A stretch of 64,000 nucleotides of DNA from Rhizobium sp. FKL33 (GTDB lineage Bacteria > Pseudomonadota > Alphaproteobacteria > Rhizobiales > Rhizobiaceae): contig NZ_STFX01000016.1 in assembly GCF_005222915.1 (NCBI RefSeq), positions 1 to 64,000 on the forward strand. Direction: 5' to 3'. The notes under the pieces were generated by a model that was given only the letters and a program-made list of their open reading frames with translations, did not search any database and was not told the origin of the DNA. Below are positions 36,889-45,678 of the stretch, piece by piece. A program made the translations under genes and the position numbers. The number at the start of each line of letters is the position of its first letter. Positions within the stretch are counted from its first letter, which is position 1.

Positions 36889-38316
36889 TTAGTCCCTCTT
36901 GTTCTTCTTACCCTCGAAGGGGTTCACGGAGCTCCGGTAGAAGATCCGGATGGGCACGCCGGCCAGGCCGAAATCCTGGCGCAACCCGTTGATCAGATAG
37001 CGCGTATAGCTTTCCGGCAGGGCTTCGGGACGCGAGCAGGAGATCATGAAGCCAGGCGGACGCGACTTCACCTGCGTCATATATTTCAGGCGAATGCGAC
37101 GACCCGACACCGCCGGTGGCGGATGTCCCTGCGTCTGATAATCGAGCCAGCGATTGAGCTTGGCGGTGGAAACGCGCTTGTTCCAGATCTTGTCGGTGTC
37201 GACCACCGCCTGCATCAGCCGGTCGAGCCCGTCGCCGGTCTGGCCGGAAACGGTGATGGCCCGGATGCCGCGCGCCTGCGGCAAGAGCCGCTCGGTCTTT
37301 TCGCGCAGATCGGCAAGCACCGCCTGGCGATCCTCGATCAGATCCCATTTGTTGAAGGCGAGCACCGCGGCGCGGCCTTCCTTGATCACGAAGTCGACGA
37401 TATGCAGATCCTGCTTCTCGAACGGGATCGTGGCGTCGAAGACGATGATCACGGTTTCGGCGAAGCGCACGGCGCGCAGCGTGTCGGCGACCGACAGCTT
37501 TTCGAGCTTTTCGGTGATGCGCGAGCGGCGGCGCATGCCGGCGGTGTCGAACATCTTGATCTTGCGGCCGCGCCAGTCCCATTCCACCGAAATGGAATCG
37601 CGGGTGATGCCGGCTTCCGGGCCGGTCAACAGGCGGTCCTCGCCGAGAAAACGATTGATCAGCGTCGACTTGCCGGCGTTCGGACGACCGACGACCGCAA
37701 TGCGCAGCGGCTTCGTGTCGTCATATTCGGGTTCGTAGTCATCGTCCTCGATGTCGTCGATATCTTCCCTCGGCACGACAACGTCGGTTTCGGCGACATC
37801 GTCCTCTTCGAAGGCCCGCTCTTCGCCGATCGCCGCGACGATGGCGTCGCGCAGATCGAGCATGCCTTCGCCATGTTCGGCCGAAATCGGGCAGGGCTCG
37901 CCCAAGCCGAGGCCATAGGCGTCATAAAAGCCGGCGTCGGAGCCGCGGGCTTCGGACTTGTTGGCGACCAGCACCACCGGCTTGCCGCGACGGCGCAGCA
38001 TTTCGGCGAGCGTACTGTCGACAGGCGTCAGGCCCATCTTGGCGTCGACCACGAACAGCGTGAGATCGGCCTCATCGATGGCGAGTTCCGTCTGCTGGCG
38101 CATGCGGCCTTCGAGGGACTCCTCATCGGCTTCTTCGAGACCGGCCGTATCGATGATCCGGAAGCGCAGATCCATCAATTTGGCGTCGCCCGGCCGGCGG
38201 TCGCGGGTCACCCCGGGCGTGTCGTCGACGAGCGCCAGCTTCTTGCCCACCAGCCGATTGAACAGGGTGGATTTGCCGACATTCGGACGTCCGACGATAG
38301 CCACTGTGAAACTCAT
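36889..38316 (-). CDS. der: Ribosome biogenesis GTPase Der (EngA)
   Basis: An essential GTPase for 50S ribosome assembly, 475 residues, with two G domains in tandem: [19 protein letters not shown] and NKSE in the first (1-165); [19 protein letters not shown] and NKWD in the second (about 205-375), joined by an acidic linker ([20 protein letters not shown]), then a KH-like C-terminal domain ending in KKNKRD. It lies 31 bases downstream of the YfgM-like gene, as in the enterobacterial yfgM-bamB-der order, but with no bamB between. Confidence 0.96.
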   Translation of the reverse strand: MSFTVAIVGRPNVGKSTLFNRLVGKKLALVDDTPGVTRDRRPGDAKLMDLRFRIIDTAGLEEADEESLEGRMRQQTELAIDEADLTLFVVDAKMGLTPVDSTLAEMLRRRGKPVVLVANKSEARGSDAGFYDAYGLGLGEPCPISAEHGEGMLDLRDAIVAAIGEERAFEEDDVAETDVVVPREDIDDIEDDDYEPEYDDTKPLRIAVVGRPNAGKSTLINRFLGEDRLLTGPEAGITRDSISVEWDWRGRKIKMFDTAGMRRRSRITEKLEKLSVADTLRAVRFAETVIIVFDATIPFEKQDLHIVDFVIKEGRAAVLAFNKWDLIEDRQAVLADLREKTERLLPQARGIRAITVSGQTGDGLDRLMQAVVDTDKIWNKRVSTAKLNRWLDYQTQGHPPPAVSGRRIRLKYMTQVKSRPPGFMISCSRPEALPESYTRYLINGLRQDFGLAGVPIRIFYRSSVNPFEGKKNKRD

Positions 38317-38347
38317 GAACCGCTCCGGACAAGTAAAATAGTTGGGA

Positions 38348-39025
38348 TCAGGACAGCTTGCCGCTGGCCGTGATCAAAGCAAGAAGCGTGCGCGCGCGGC
38401 TTGCCGCGCCCGCCGGCGCATTCGCGTCGTCGACGATCAGCTGCAGCCAGTCGCGCGCCTTGGCGTAGTCACCGGACTTGTATGCGGCGAGACCCAGCGC
38501 CTCGCGGGCGCCATGACGCATGGCCGAAGCCGGCGTCGCCAGCTCTTCGACTTCAGCTGCGACCTTGGCGTAATCGCCGCTGTCGATCAGAAGCCACGCG
38601 GCGCGCAGCCGCGCCACATGCCGCATCGGCTCCGGAATGGAGGTGTCCTTGCCGATCGCCGAGAAATCGGCGACCGCGCCTGCGACATCGCTCTTTTCCG
38701 CCTTCAGCGTGGCCAGACGCATGCGCGCCAGCACCGGATAGGCGCCGAAGCCGTCCTTGGAAAGGGCGGCCAATTCCTTTTCGGCGTCCGCCGCGCGGTT
38801 GTCGCCAGCGTCCTTGAGCGCGGTCAGGAAGCGGTCGCCCGAGGCGGAGGACTGCTTGCTCTGCCACCACTGCCAGGTCGTGCTGCCCGCGACCCCGAGA
38901 ACGATGATTGCCGCGCCGCCAATGATGAAGGGCGCGAAACGCTTCCAGACGCTGCGCATCTGTTCAGAGCGCAACTCCTCGTTCACTTCGCGAATGAAAC
39001 TCTCATTGTCGTTCATCATGGTCAT
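38348..39025 (-). CDS. YfgM-like membrane-anchored TPR protein
   Basis: A 225-residue protein with a short cytoplasmic N-terminus ([20 protein letters not shown]), one membrane segment ([20 protein letters not shown]) and a periplasmic TPR-like helical domain rich in Ala. In other proteobacteria YfgM binds the Sec translocon and periplasmic chaperones. Placement just before der is conserved and supports the call. The start may be ATG 39025 or 39016; no clear ribosome site separates them. Confidence 0.8.
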   Translation of the reverse strand: MTMMNDNESFIREVNEELRSEQMRSVWKRFAPFIIGGAAIIVLGVAGSTTWQWWQSKQSSASGDRFLTALKDAGDNRAADAEKELAALSKDGFGAYPVLARMRLATLKAEKSDVAGAVADFSAIGKDTSIPEPMRHVARLRAAWLLIDSGDYAKVAAEVEELATPASAMRHGAREALGLAAYKSGDYAKARDWLQLIVDDANAPAGAASRARTLLALITASGKLS

Positions 39026-39120
39026 CGTGGATTTCCGTCTTGGCGCGGGTTTCGCATCAAACGCCGCTTCTATCCGATTTCGGCGTCAATGTAAGGGGGC
39101 GACGCCGAGAATCTCGGCGC

Positions 39121-39708
39121 TTATCCCATCGCCATCACGGGAACGCCGATCAGCAAGGCATGGAGCTTCATCACGATCGCGCCATAGACGACGAGGCCGA
39201 TGGCGACGGCGGCGATGTCATAGGTCCAGGACTTGTAGGGGCGCGGCAGCGCTTCGCCCCGCGCCATGCGCTTCTTATAAGAAATGCGGACGATAACCGC
39301 CCAGGCGAGGAAGGCGGCGAACAGGATGACCTGCACAGTCTCGCCATTGGCGAGAAGATGGGCCAGAGCCCAGATCTTCACCGAGGTCACCATGGGATGC
39401 TTGGTCTTCGCCGCGATATAGCCGGCCGGCAGGAAGCTGGACACGAGCACGATCACCGCAATCAGCATCAGGGTCAGCGTGATATGGCTGAAGAAGACCG
39501 GCGGATAATAGAGCACGCCCGTTTCCAGCCGCGCCTGGCCAAAGCCGTAGATCAGCAGACAGAGCGTTGCGATCGACAGCAATGAATGCACGGCGCGGTA
39601 GGTCGGTCGACCCAACGAGGCCACCGCCGCGTCCCGCACGCCGGGCGCGATGGCCTGCAGCAGGTGCAGACCGAGAAACAGGACGAGTCCGAGAAGAAAA
39701 ACAAGCAT
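39121..39708 (-). CDS. NnrU family membrane protein
   Basis: A 195-residue protein with about six membrane segments. LFLGLHLLQAIAPGVRDAAV, HPMVTSVKIWALAHLLANGE and RPYKSWTYDI are typical of NnrU, first noted near nitrite/nitric-oxide reduction genes of rhizobia; it is also related to isoprenoid cis-trans isomerase-like (Z-ISO) proteins. No denitrification gene is in the window. ATG 39708 follows AAGGGG at a suitable distance; a TTG two codons earlier is less likely. Confidence 0.85.
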   Translation of the reverse strand: MLVFLLGLVLFLGLHLLQAIAPGVRDAAVASLGRPTYRAVHSLLSIATLCLLIYGFGQARLETGVLYYPPVFFSHITLTLMLIAVIVLVSSFLPAGYIAAKTKHPMVTSVKIWALAHLLANGETVQVILFAAFLAWAVIVRISYKKRMARGEALPRPYKSWTYDIAAVAIGLVVYGAIVMKLHALLIGVPVMAMG

Positions 39709-39764
39709 GATCAATCCCCTTCGACAGGCCGACGTCCTCGGCGCTCGCGAGGACTCCTAGATCA

Positions 39765-39784
39765 TTTTGCCGCCGGGGGCAAAA
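39765..39784 (-). terminator. Hairpin after the hybrid kinase gene
   Basis: A 7-bp stem TTTTGCC / GGCAAAA (39765-39771, 39778-39784) with a 6-base loop lies just past the kinase stop. A second hairpin (GTCCTCG / CGAGGAC, 39733-39753) follows. Together they may end kinase transcription before nnrU; no long U run is present. Confidence 0.35.
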
Positions 39785-39799
39785 GCCGAAAACGTCGCG

Positions 39800-42700
39800 T
39801 CAGCCGGTGGCGGCGTCCTTCTCGATCGGCGCCAGCAGATCGGGCGAATACTGGCGGATTTTCTCGATCACGCGGTCGGGCGTCATCGGCTTGGCGATGC
39901 TGTCGACCATGCCGTCGGCCATGCAGGCGCTGAGGCAGGCGTCGTCGCCCCTGCTCACCACGCCGATGATCGGCGGGACGTCACCGCCATAGAGGGCCGC
40001 GTCAAGCGCGCGCAGAAGCAGCAGCAGAGTCTGGCCGCTGGCGTCAGGCAAGGTCAGGTCCATCAGCACCAGCGCAGGGCGTTTTTCGCGCCAGGCCGCT
40101 TCGGCCGAAGCCGCATCTCCGACGATCCGCCGCTTCAGCCCGGCTTCGGAAAGGATCTGATCGAAAAAGATCTGATTGATGTCGTTGTCCTCGATCACCA
40201 GCACATCCGGCCCGCAATCTCCGTCATCACCCGGCTCGTCGGCCTCGACGGCGAAGGACGGAGATCCGGCGTCGCTGCGCCGCGCCCTGATCACGTCGAT
40301 CAGCGTAGCGCGCAGGATGGGCATGCGCACAGGCTTGGTGAGATAGGCGTCGACCGGAATCGATGCGGCGGGCGCATCGCTGGCGAGTTCGCCCGAGGCC
40401 AGCATGATGACCGGCAATCCGGCATAGGCAGGTTCGGCCCGCAGCCGTTCGACGAGGTCGCAGCCGCTTTCGCCGGGCATGGTTTCGTCGACCACGATCG
40501 CATCGACGGGCAGACTGCTTTCGGACGCGGCCCGGATGATGGAATAACCGGTCAACGCATCGGCCGCGCCGACGCATTCAAAACCCCAATTGGCGATGTT
40601 GTCGCAGAGAATGGTGCGGGTCTGCTCGTGATCGTCGATGACGACGATGCGGGCCTGGGCGAGATCGGCCGACAGCGGCTCCGGACGCCGGCTTTCTGCG
40701 GCGACCTGCGCCGGGAGCGCAAAGGAAAATTCCGTCCCCATCCCCTCGACGCTGTGCACCGTGATCACGCCGCCCTGGATCTGCGCGAGACGCTGGGCGA
40801 TGGCGAGACCCAAGCCGGAGCCTGCGCTTCGGGAGATCGACAGGTCGATCTGGGAGAATTTGTCGAAGATCGTATCGAGCTTGTCGGCCGGAATGCCGAC
40901 GCCGGTGTCTTCGACGCGCACCTGCAGGATGACATTGCCGGCAGTGTCCGGCGTCGCCTGCACAGAGGCGAGCACATAGCCGCGCTCGGTGAACTGAATG
41001 GCGTTGGAGATGAGATTGGTGAGCACCTGCCGGAAGCGCCCTGCGTCGCCCATCACCTTGGCCGGCAATTCGCCCTTACGCTCGACGATGAGTTCGAGAT
41101 CCTTCTCGGCGGCGCGGCTCGCAAACAGGGTCGCGACATCGTCCAGAGCTTCGGCCGGGTTGAAAGCGGCATATTTGAGCTGGATATGCCCCGAATCCAG
41201 CTTGGAGAACTCGATAATGTCGTTGATGATCGCCATCAACGCCTTGCCGGATTTCTGGATGATTTCGATGAAGGCGCGCTGCCGGGTGTCCAGCGGCGAC
41301 TTGCCGAGCAATTCGGCCATGCCTAGAATGCCGTTGAGCGGCGTGCGGAATTCCACCCCGATATTGGCGAGGAATTCAGACTTCACCTTGTCGGCGGTTT
41401 CGGCCTTGGCAACCAGCCGCTGCAATTCGTTCTCGCGCTCTACGGTGCCGGTCTGATCGGAGACGAGCACCACGCCCTGACCGTCGCCGCTCCAGCGCAG
41501 CTCGGTCTTGAACCAGCGGCCATTTTCCAACTGGTACCGGCGGGTGAGGTCGCGGTGATTGGCGACTGCGTCTTCCGCTTCAGCCCGCAATAGATCTAGA
41601 TTCTCGCCGGAGCTACGGAACGGAATCGCGTCGTAGCTGACACGCCAGTCGTTGCCGACTGCGGCCACCTCCGGCGGCACGCCGAATATCTGGGCGAGCG
41701 CGCTGTTGGCGAAAACGATTTTTCCATTTTCGATCACGCACACGCCTTGGGGCATTGTGTCGGTGGCGTTCTTGATGAGCCTGTAGGCATTGTCGACTTC
41801 GGCCCGTGCCTCGGTCACTTCGCGATCGCGTCGGCGCAGGTCCGTCACATCGAAGTAACACAGCATGATCCGGCCGCGCGACAGATTGATGCTGGAGTAT
41901 AGATAACGCATGCCGTCATGCAGCACGATTTCGCGCGGCGTGATGGGCGACGCCTGGATTTCCTCCATGCGCTGCCGACGATAATCCGCCCAAGACGTCT
42001 CCATGCCCAGACGACGATGGCTTTCCTCCAGCAGAACGGTGAAGGGCAGGCCGACCATGTCTTCAAGCCATTCCGCCGGCATATCCTTCCACAAATGCCG
42101 GTGATAGGCGTCGTTCATCATCTGGATGTTGAGCGACGAATCTAACACCAGAATGCCGACATCGACGTTGGAGATGATGTCTTCAATGTCCTTGAGGAGA
42201 TCGGCGGTCTTACGCGAGGCCTCCTCCAACATCAATTCGCGCTGGCGCACACCGGTGATGTCGGTGATTGCGCCGACAAGATAGGTCAGGCCGCGTTCAG
42301 TGCGGATCCGGTCGGTGCGGGCCATGCCGCGGATGGTTCCATCCGGGGCCGGGATATCGATTTCATGCTGTATCGTCTCGCATTCGACCAGCGTCCGTTC
42401 ATTGCATGCGGCAAGATAATCGGCCCGATCGGGCGGAAACATCTCGTGCTCGGTCAGACCGATGAGGTCGCCGGGCTCCGAGCCCCACAATTCGCTGAAC
42501 CGTCGGTTCGCGTAGACGAGCTTGTGCTCGATATCACGGGCAAAGGTCGCAACGGGCAGACGATCGAGAAGCTCGCGATAGAGGCTTATCTCCTGAACAT
42601 GCTTGTCCAGAAGCTCTTCGCGACGCTTCATATCCGTCACGTCGATCCGCATTCCGAGTACGGAACCGTCCGCGAGGCGACGATTCATGAACTGGATATG

Positions 42701-43417
42701 CCGGCCATTGGGAAGCAGAACCTGATCGGCGGCGACGTCGCGCGAATGCCATTCGACCCGCGTTTCAATCCAAGCCTGCTTGGCCTTGTTGTCGGGTGGA
42801 TAGGCGTCCGGCCAGATGCAAGCGAAATAGTCATACATCCGCCCGCTGAATTCACGGAAGCTGATGCCGGTTTTGAGCCCTTCGATGCCTGCATAGAAGG
42901 CCCAGAGCCGTTCGTTGGCATAGGCGAGCCGGCCATCCGGCGACCAGAGCACCACGCCGACATCGAGGATGTCGAGGATCGAGTCGATCTGCCCCATGTC
43001 CATCCCGAGCGACAGGGCCGCGGCGCGGGCTTGAAACTCGACTTTCTTGTCAATCTGCGGCGCAAGCGCCTTCGGCGCGAACCGACAATAAAGAAAGAAC
43101 CGGCCGTCATTCAGCTCGAAGCGTTCGAGTTCGACATTGAAGAAACCCTTGCCGGCGGGATCGAGATAGTGGCTGGTCTGTTCGTCACCGAACACGACGC
43201 AGGAGCGCTCCTTGTCATGCAGGTCAAGACCGGCGTCGAGACCGACATCGCGGCCTGTGCGCCCGATCAGCTCTTCCGTCTTGACGTCGAAAAGGCGGCC
43301 AAAGGCCTCGTTGACCACGACATATCTGAGTTCGCTGTCCTTCACGAAGGCAGGCGCGTCGAGTTGGAGAACCCGATCGCAGACCGTCCTCAGCAATGGA
43401 TCCTCAGAATGCCGCAC
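39800..43417 (-). CDS. Multi-PAS hybrid histidine-kinase-like protein lacking the phospho-acceptor His
   Basis: A 1205-residue soluble sensory protein. About five PAS-like units occupy residues 1-670 (for example the FGRLFDVKTEELIGRTGRD, ELLDRLPVATFARDIEHKL and IKNATDTMPQGVCVIENGKI stretches). The HisKA helix pair follows at about 678-745, HATPase_c at 790-905 (N-box LTNLISNAIQF, G1 DTGVGIP, G2 GSGLGLAIAQ), and two receiver domains at about 925-1045 (Asp in VVDETMPG, Lys in LTKPV) and 1075-1190 (Asp in LMDLTLPD, Lys in AKPM). The H-box reads ANIGVEFRTPLNG where families have ANMSHEIRTPLNG: the histidine is valine 688, codon GTG at 41356-41354. No transmembrane segment or Hpt domain is seen. 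It is divergent from the MttB homologue, with 285 bases between. Confidence 0.9.
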   Translation of the reverse strand: MRHSEDPLLRTVCDRVLQLDAPAFVKDSELRYVVVNEAFGRLFDVKTEELIGRTGRDVGLDAGLDLHDKERSCVVFGDEQTSHYLDPAGKGFFNVELERFELNDGRFFLYCRFAPKALAPQIDKKVEFQARAAALSLGMDMGQIDSILDILDVGVVLWSPDGRLAYANERLWAFYAGIEGLKTGISFREFSGRMYDYFACIWPDAYPPDNKAKQAWIETRVEWHSRDVAADQVLLPNGRHIQFMNRRLADGSVLGMRIDVTDMKRREELLDKHVQEISLYRELLDRLPVATFARDIEHKLVYANRRFSELWGSEPGDLIGLTEHEMFPPDRADYLAACNERTLVECETIQHEIDIPAPDGTIRGMARTDRIRTERGLTYLVGAITDITGVRQRELMLEEASRKTADLLKDIEDIISNVDVGILVLDSSLNIQMMNDAYHRHLWKDMPAEWLEDMVGLPFTVLLEESHRRLGMETSWADYRRQRMEEIQASPITPREIVLHDGMRYLYSSINLSRGRIMLCYFDVTDLRRRDREVTEARAEVDNAYRLIKNATDTMPQGVCVIENGKIVFANSALAQIFGVPPEVAAVGNDWRVSYDAIPFRSSGENLDLLRAEAEDAVANHRDLTRRYQLENGRWFKTELRWSGDGQGVVLVSDQTGTVERENELQRLVAKAETADKVKSEFLANIGVEFRTPLNGILGMAELLGKSPLDTRQRAFIEIIQKSGKALMAIINDIIEFSKLDSGHIQLKYAAFNPAEALDDVATLFASRAAEKDLELIVERKGELPAKVMGDAGRFRQVLTNLISNAIQFTERGYVLASVQATPDTAGNVILQVRVEDTGVGIPADKLDTIFDKFSQIDLSISRSAGSGLGLAIAQRLAQIQGGVITVHSVEGMGTEFSFALPAQVAAESRRPEPLSADLAQARIVVIDDHEQTRTILCDNIANWGFECVGAADALTGYSIIRAASESSLPVDAIVVDETMPGESGCDLVERLRAEPAYAGLPVIMLASGELASDAPAASIPVDAYLTKPVRMPILRATLIDVIRARRSDAGSPSFAVEADEPGDDGDCGPDVLVIEDNDINQIFFDQILSEAGLKRRIVGDAASAEAAWREKRPALVLMDLTLPDASGQTLLLLLRALDAALYGGDVPPIIGVVSRGDDACLSACMADGMVDSIAKPMTPDRVIEKIRQYSPDLLAPIEKDAATG

Positions 43418-43702
43418 ACAGTTCTCCGGCCCAGGCGCAAATCATGGCCAATTTCTATCAGTCTGCCGTTTAATAAGAGATGAACCATATTGGTTTTTCG
43501 CGCCGATGACGGAAATTTGCGGTTCCACGCCGCCGGCAATACTGCCGCAAGCAGAACAGGCGCTGGCCTTATCGCGGCAGGCCGCCCGTTGTTTCTGTCG
43601 CTTTTACAAGCGGGTCGGAAAGCCGCCTTTGACATGATGGACGTTAGCCGGCGGGGCTCGATCAAGCCGGCGGGAGCGGCGCCTTTCGCGCCCGGTGAGG
43701 CA

Positions 43703-45307
43703 ATGAGAACAAGCGAGAACGACATGAGCGCGGAAGGCACACAGGCAGTCATCATGCAAGAGGAAGCAGCCAGCGAAGGCCGCCGCCGCCGCGCCGGCGG
43801 CCGGGGCGCCGATCGCTCGCGCCGTTCCGCAGGCCCCTCCTATCTCAACCTCGTCAACGACAGGCCGCGCACCGAACTTCTCTCCGCCGACCAGCTGGAA
43901 GCCATCCACAACGCCTCGCTGACGGTTCTCGAAGAGATCGGCATGGACATCATGCTGCCCGAAGCGCGCGAGATCATGAAGGCGCATGGCGCGCATGTGA
44001 CCGAAGGTTCCGAACGCGTCCGCTTCGATCGCGGCCTGATCATGGACATGATCGCCACCGTGCCGAAGGAGTTCACGCTGCATGCCCGCAATCCGCAGCG
44101 TCATGTGAAGATGGGCGGCAACAATCTCGTCTTCGCCCAGATCGCATCGGCGCCTTTCGTCTCCGACATGGATGGCGGTCGCCGCACCGGCAACCAGGCC
44201 GACTACCGCAATCTCGTCAAGCTCGCCCAGTGCTACGACATCATCCACACCACCGGCGGCTATCCCGTCGAACCCGTTGATATCCATGCTTCCGTCCGCC
44301 ATCTCGACTGCCTGTCCGACATGGTGAAGCTGACCGACAAGCCCTTCCACGCCTATTCGCTCGGCAAGCAGCGCAACGAAGACGCGCTGGAGATCGCCCG
44401 CATCGGTCGCGGCGTAAGCTGGGAACAGATGGAGCGCGAGCCGTCGCTTTTCACCATCATCAATTCCTCTTCGCCGCTGCGTCTGGACGGCCCCATGCTG
44501 CAGGGCATCATCGAAATGTCGTCGCGCAATCAGGTGGTCGTGCTCACGCCGTTCACACTCGCCGGCGCCATGGCTCCGGTGACGATCGCCGGCGCCGTCG
44601 TTCAGCAGAACGCCGAGGCGCTCTGCGGCATCGCCTTTACCCAGATGGTCCGCCGCGGCGCGCCCGCCGTCTATGGCGGCTTCACCTCCAATGTCGACAT
44701 GAAAACAGGAGCGCCCGCCTTCGGCACGCCGGAATATATGAAGGCCGTGATCGCCGGCGGCCAGCTCGCCCGTCGCTACGGCTTCCCCTATCGCACCTCC
44801 AACACCAATGCGGCAAACACGCTCGATGCGCAGGCCGCCTATGAATCGGTGTTCTCGCTCTGGGGCGTGGTGGAAGGCGGCGGCAATTTCATCATGCATT
44901 CGGCCGGCTGGACCGAAGGCGGTCTGACGGCCTCCTATGAGAAATTCATTCTCGACGTCGATCTCCTGCAGATGGTCGCCGAATTCCTGAAACCGCTCGA
45001 CGTTTCCGACGATGCGCTGGGCCTCGACGCCATCCGCGACGTCGGACCGGGCGGCCACTATTTCGGCACGCAGCACACGCTGTCACGCTATGAAACCGCC
45101 TTCTATTCGCCGATCCTGTCGGACTGGCGCAACAACGAGACCTGGGTCGAGGCCGGCAGCCCGACCACGTTCCAGCATGCCAACCGCGTCTGGAAGGAAA
45201 AGCTCGCAGCTTACGAACAGCCCGCGCTTGATCCGGCGATCGAGGAGGAACTCGACGCCTTCGTCGCCCGCCGCAAGGCCGAAGGCGGCGTGCCGACCGA
45301 CTTCTGA
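43703..45307 (+). CDS. Trimethylamine methyltransferase (MttB) superfamily protein, non-pyrrolysine
   Basis: A 534-residue cobalamin-dependent-type methyltransferase homologue, TIM-barrel fold. The frame contains no in-frame amber codon, so it is of the non-pyrrolysine group whose characterised members demethylate quaternary amines such as glycine betaine. Family features are the Arg-rich N-terminus (GRRRRAGGRGADRSRRSAG), LTVLEEIGMDIMLPEAREIM, HARNPQRHVKMGGNN and the C-terminal HANRVWKEKLAAYEQPALD. ATG 43703 has GGTGAGG before it; the open frame reaches back to 43490. No corrinoid protein or reactivase gene is adjacent, so substrate and cofactor supply are open. Confidence 0.85.
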   Translation: MRTSENDMSAEGTQAVIMQEEAASEGRRRRAGGRGADRSRRSAGPSYLNLVNDRPRTELLSADQLEAIHNASLTVLEEIGMDIMLPEAREIMKAHGAHVTEGSERVRFDRGLIMDMIATVPKEFTLHARNPQRHVKMGGNNLVFAQIASAPFVSDMDGGRRTGNQADYRNLVKLAQCYDIIHTTGGYPVEPVDIHASVRHLDCLSDMVKLTDKPFHAYSLGKQRNEDALEIARIGRGVSWEQMEREPSLFTIINSSSPLRLDGPMLQGIIEMSSRNQVVVLTPFTLAGAMAPVTIAGAVVQQNAEALCGIAFTQMVRRGAPAVYGGFTSNVDMKTGAPAFGTPEYMKAVIAGGQLARRYGFPYRTSNTNAANTLDAQAAYESVFSLWGVVEGGGNFIMHSAGWTEGGLTASYEKFILDVDLLQMVAEFLKPLDVSDDALGLDAIRDVGPGGHYFGTQHTLSRYETAFYSPILSDWRNNETWVEAGSPTTFQHANRVWKEKLAAYEQPALDPAIEEELDAFVARRKAEGGVPTDF

Positions 45308-45678
45308 TAGACAAGACTACAACCGGGATCGCGGCGGAGAACGCCGCGATCTGCGCCGCGCGCATATCGCATCTGCGAAACAGTCCTTGACTTTGCCCGC
45401 GAAATACACGACATGCAGGCCAGCTTTCCCCTGAAGGGTGCCGCGTGAGCAGCCCGCACGACCACGGATGAAAGCCCTCGTTACGGGGGAACCGGTGAGC
45501 GTCGATCAATAAAGGCAAAGCGCGGTCTCGAACGCCCTCGCGTTCGATGCGCCGGAAAGCGAATTTCAGAAACGAACAACAAGTTCCCATGTCACGCGGG
45601 GTTCTTGAGCCAGACGCACCGGATGGGCAATGATGTCTATCCGGCGGAGCTGTTTGGCCCCCGAAAGGTAGACTGACT
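45308..45678. other. 371-base gene-free region: structured leader of the RNA helicase gene
   Basis: No convincing gene on either strand. It holds the hairpin after the MttB-like gene (45327-45351), a 7-bp stem CGAACGC / GCGTTCG at 45529-45546, and a longer-range CCGGAT / ATCCGG pairing near 45622-45647. Such long structured leaders before DEAD-box helicase genes are often cold-responsive 5' UTRs; that role is inferred. Confidence 0.4.
45327..45351 (+). terminator. Strong hairpin downstream of MttB-like gene
   Basis: Perfect 10-bp stem GATCGCGGCG / CGCCGCGATC with a GAGAA loop, 20 bases past the stop. No U run follows, so it may be a terminator of the U-less kind or an RNA stabiliser. Confidence 0.5.

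Noticed and set aside
43703-45307. Possible pyrrolysine-type MttB with in-frame amber codon
   Set aside because: The frame has no internal TAG; the protein is the non-pyrrolysine form.
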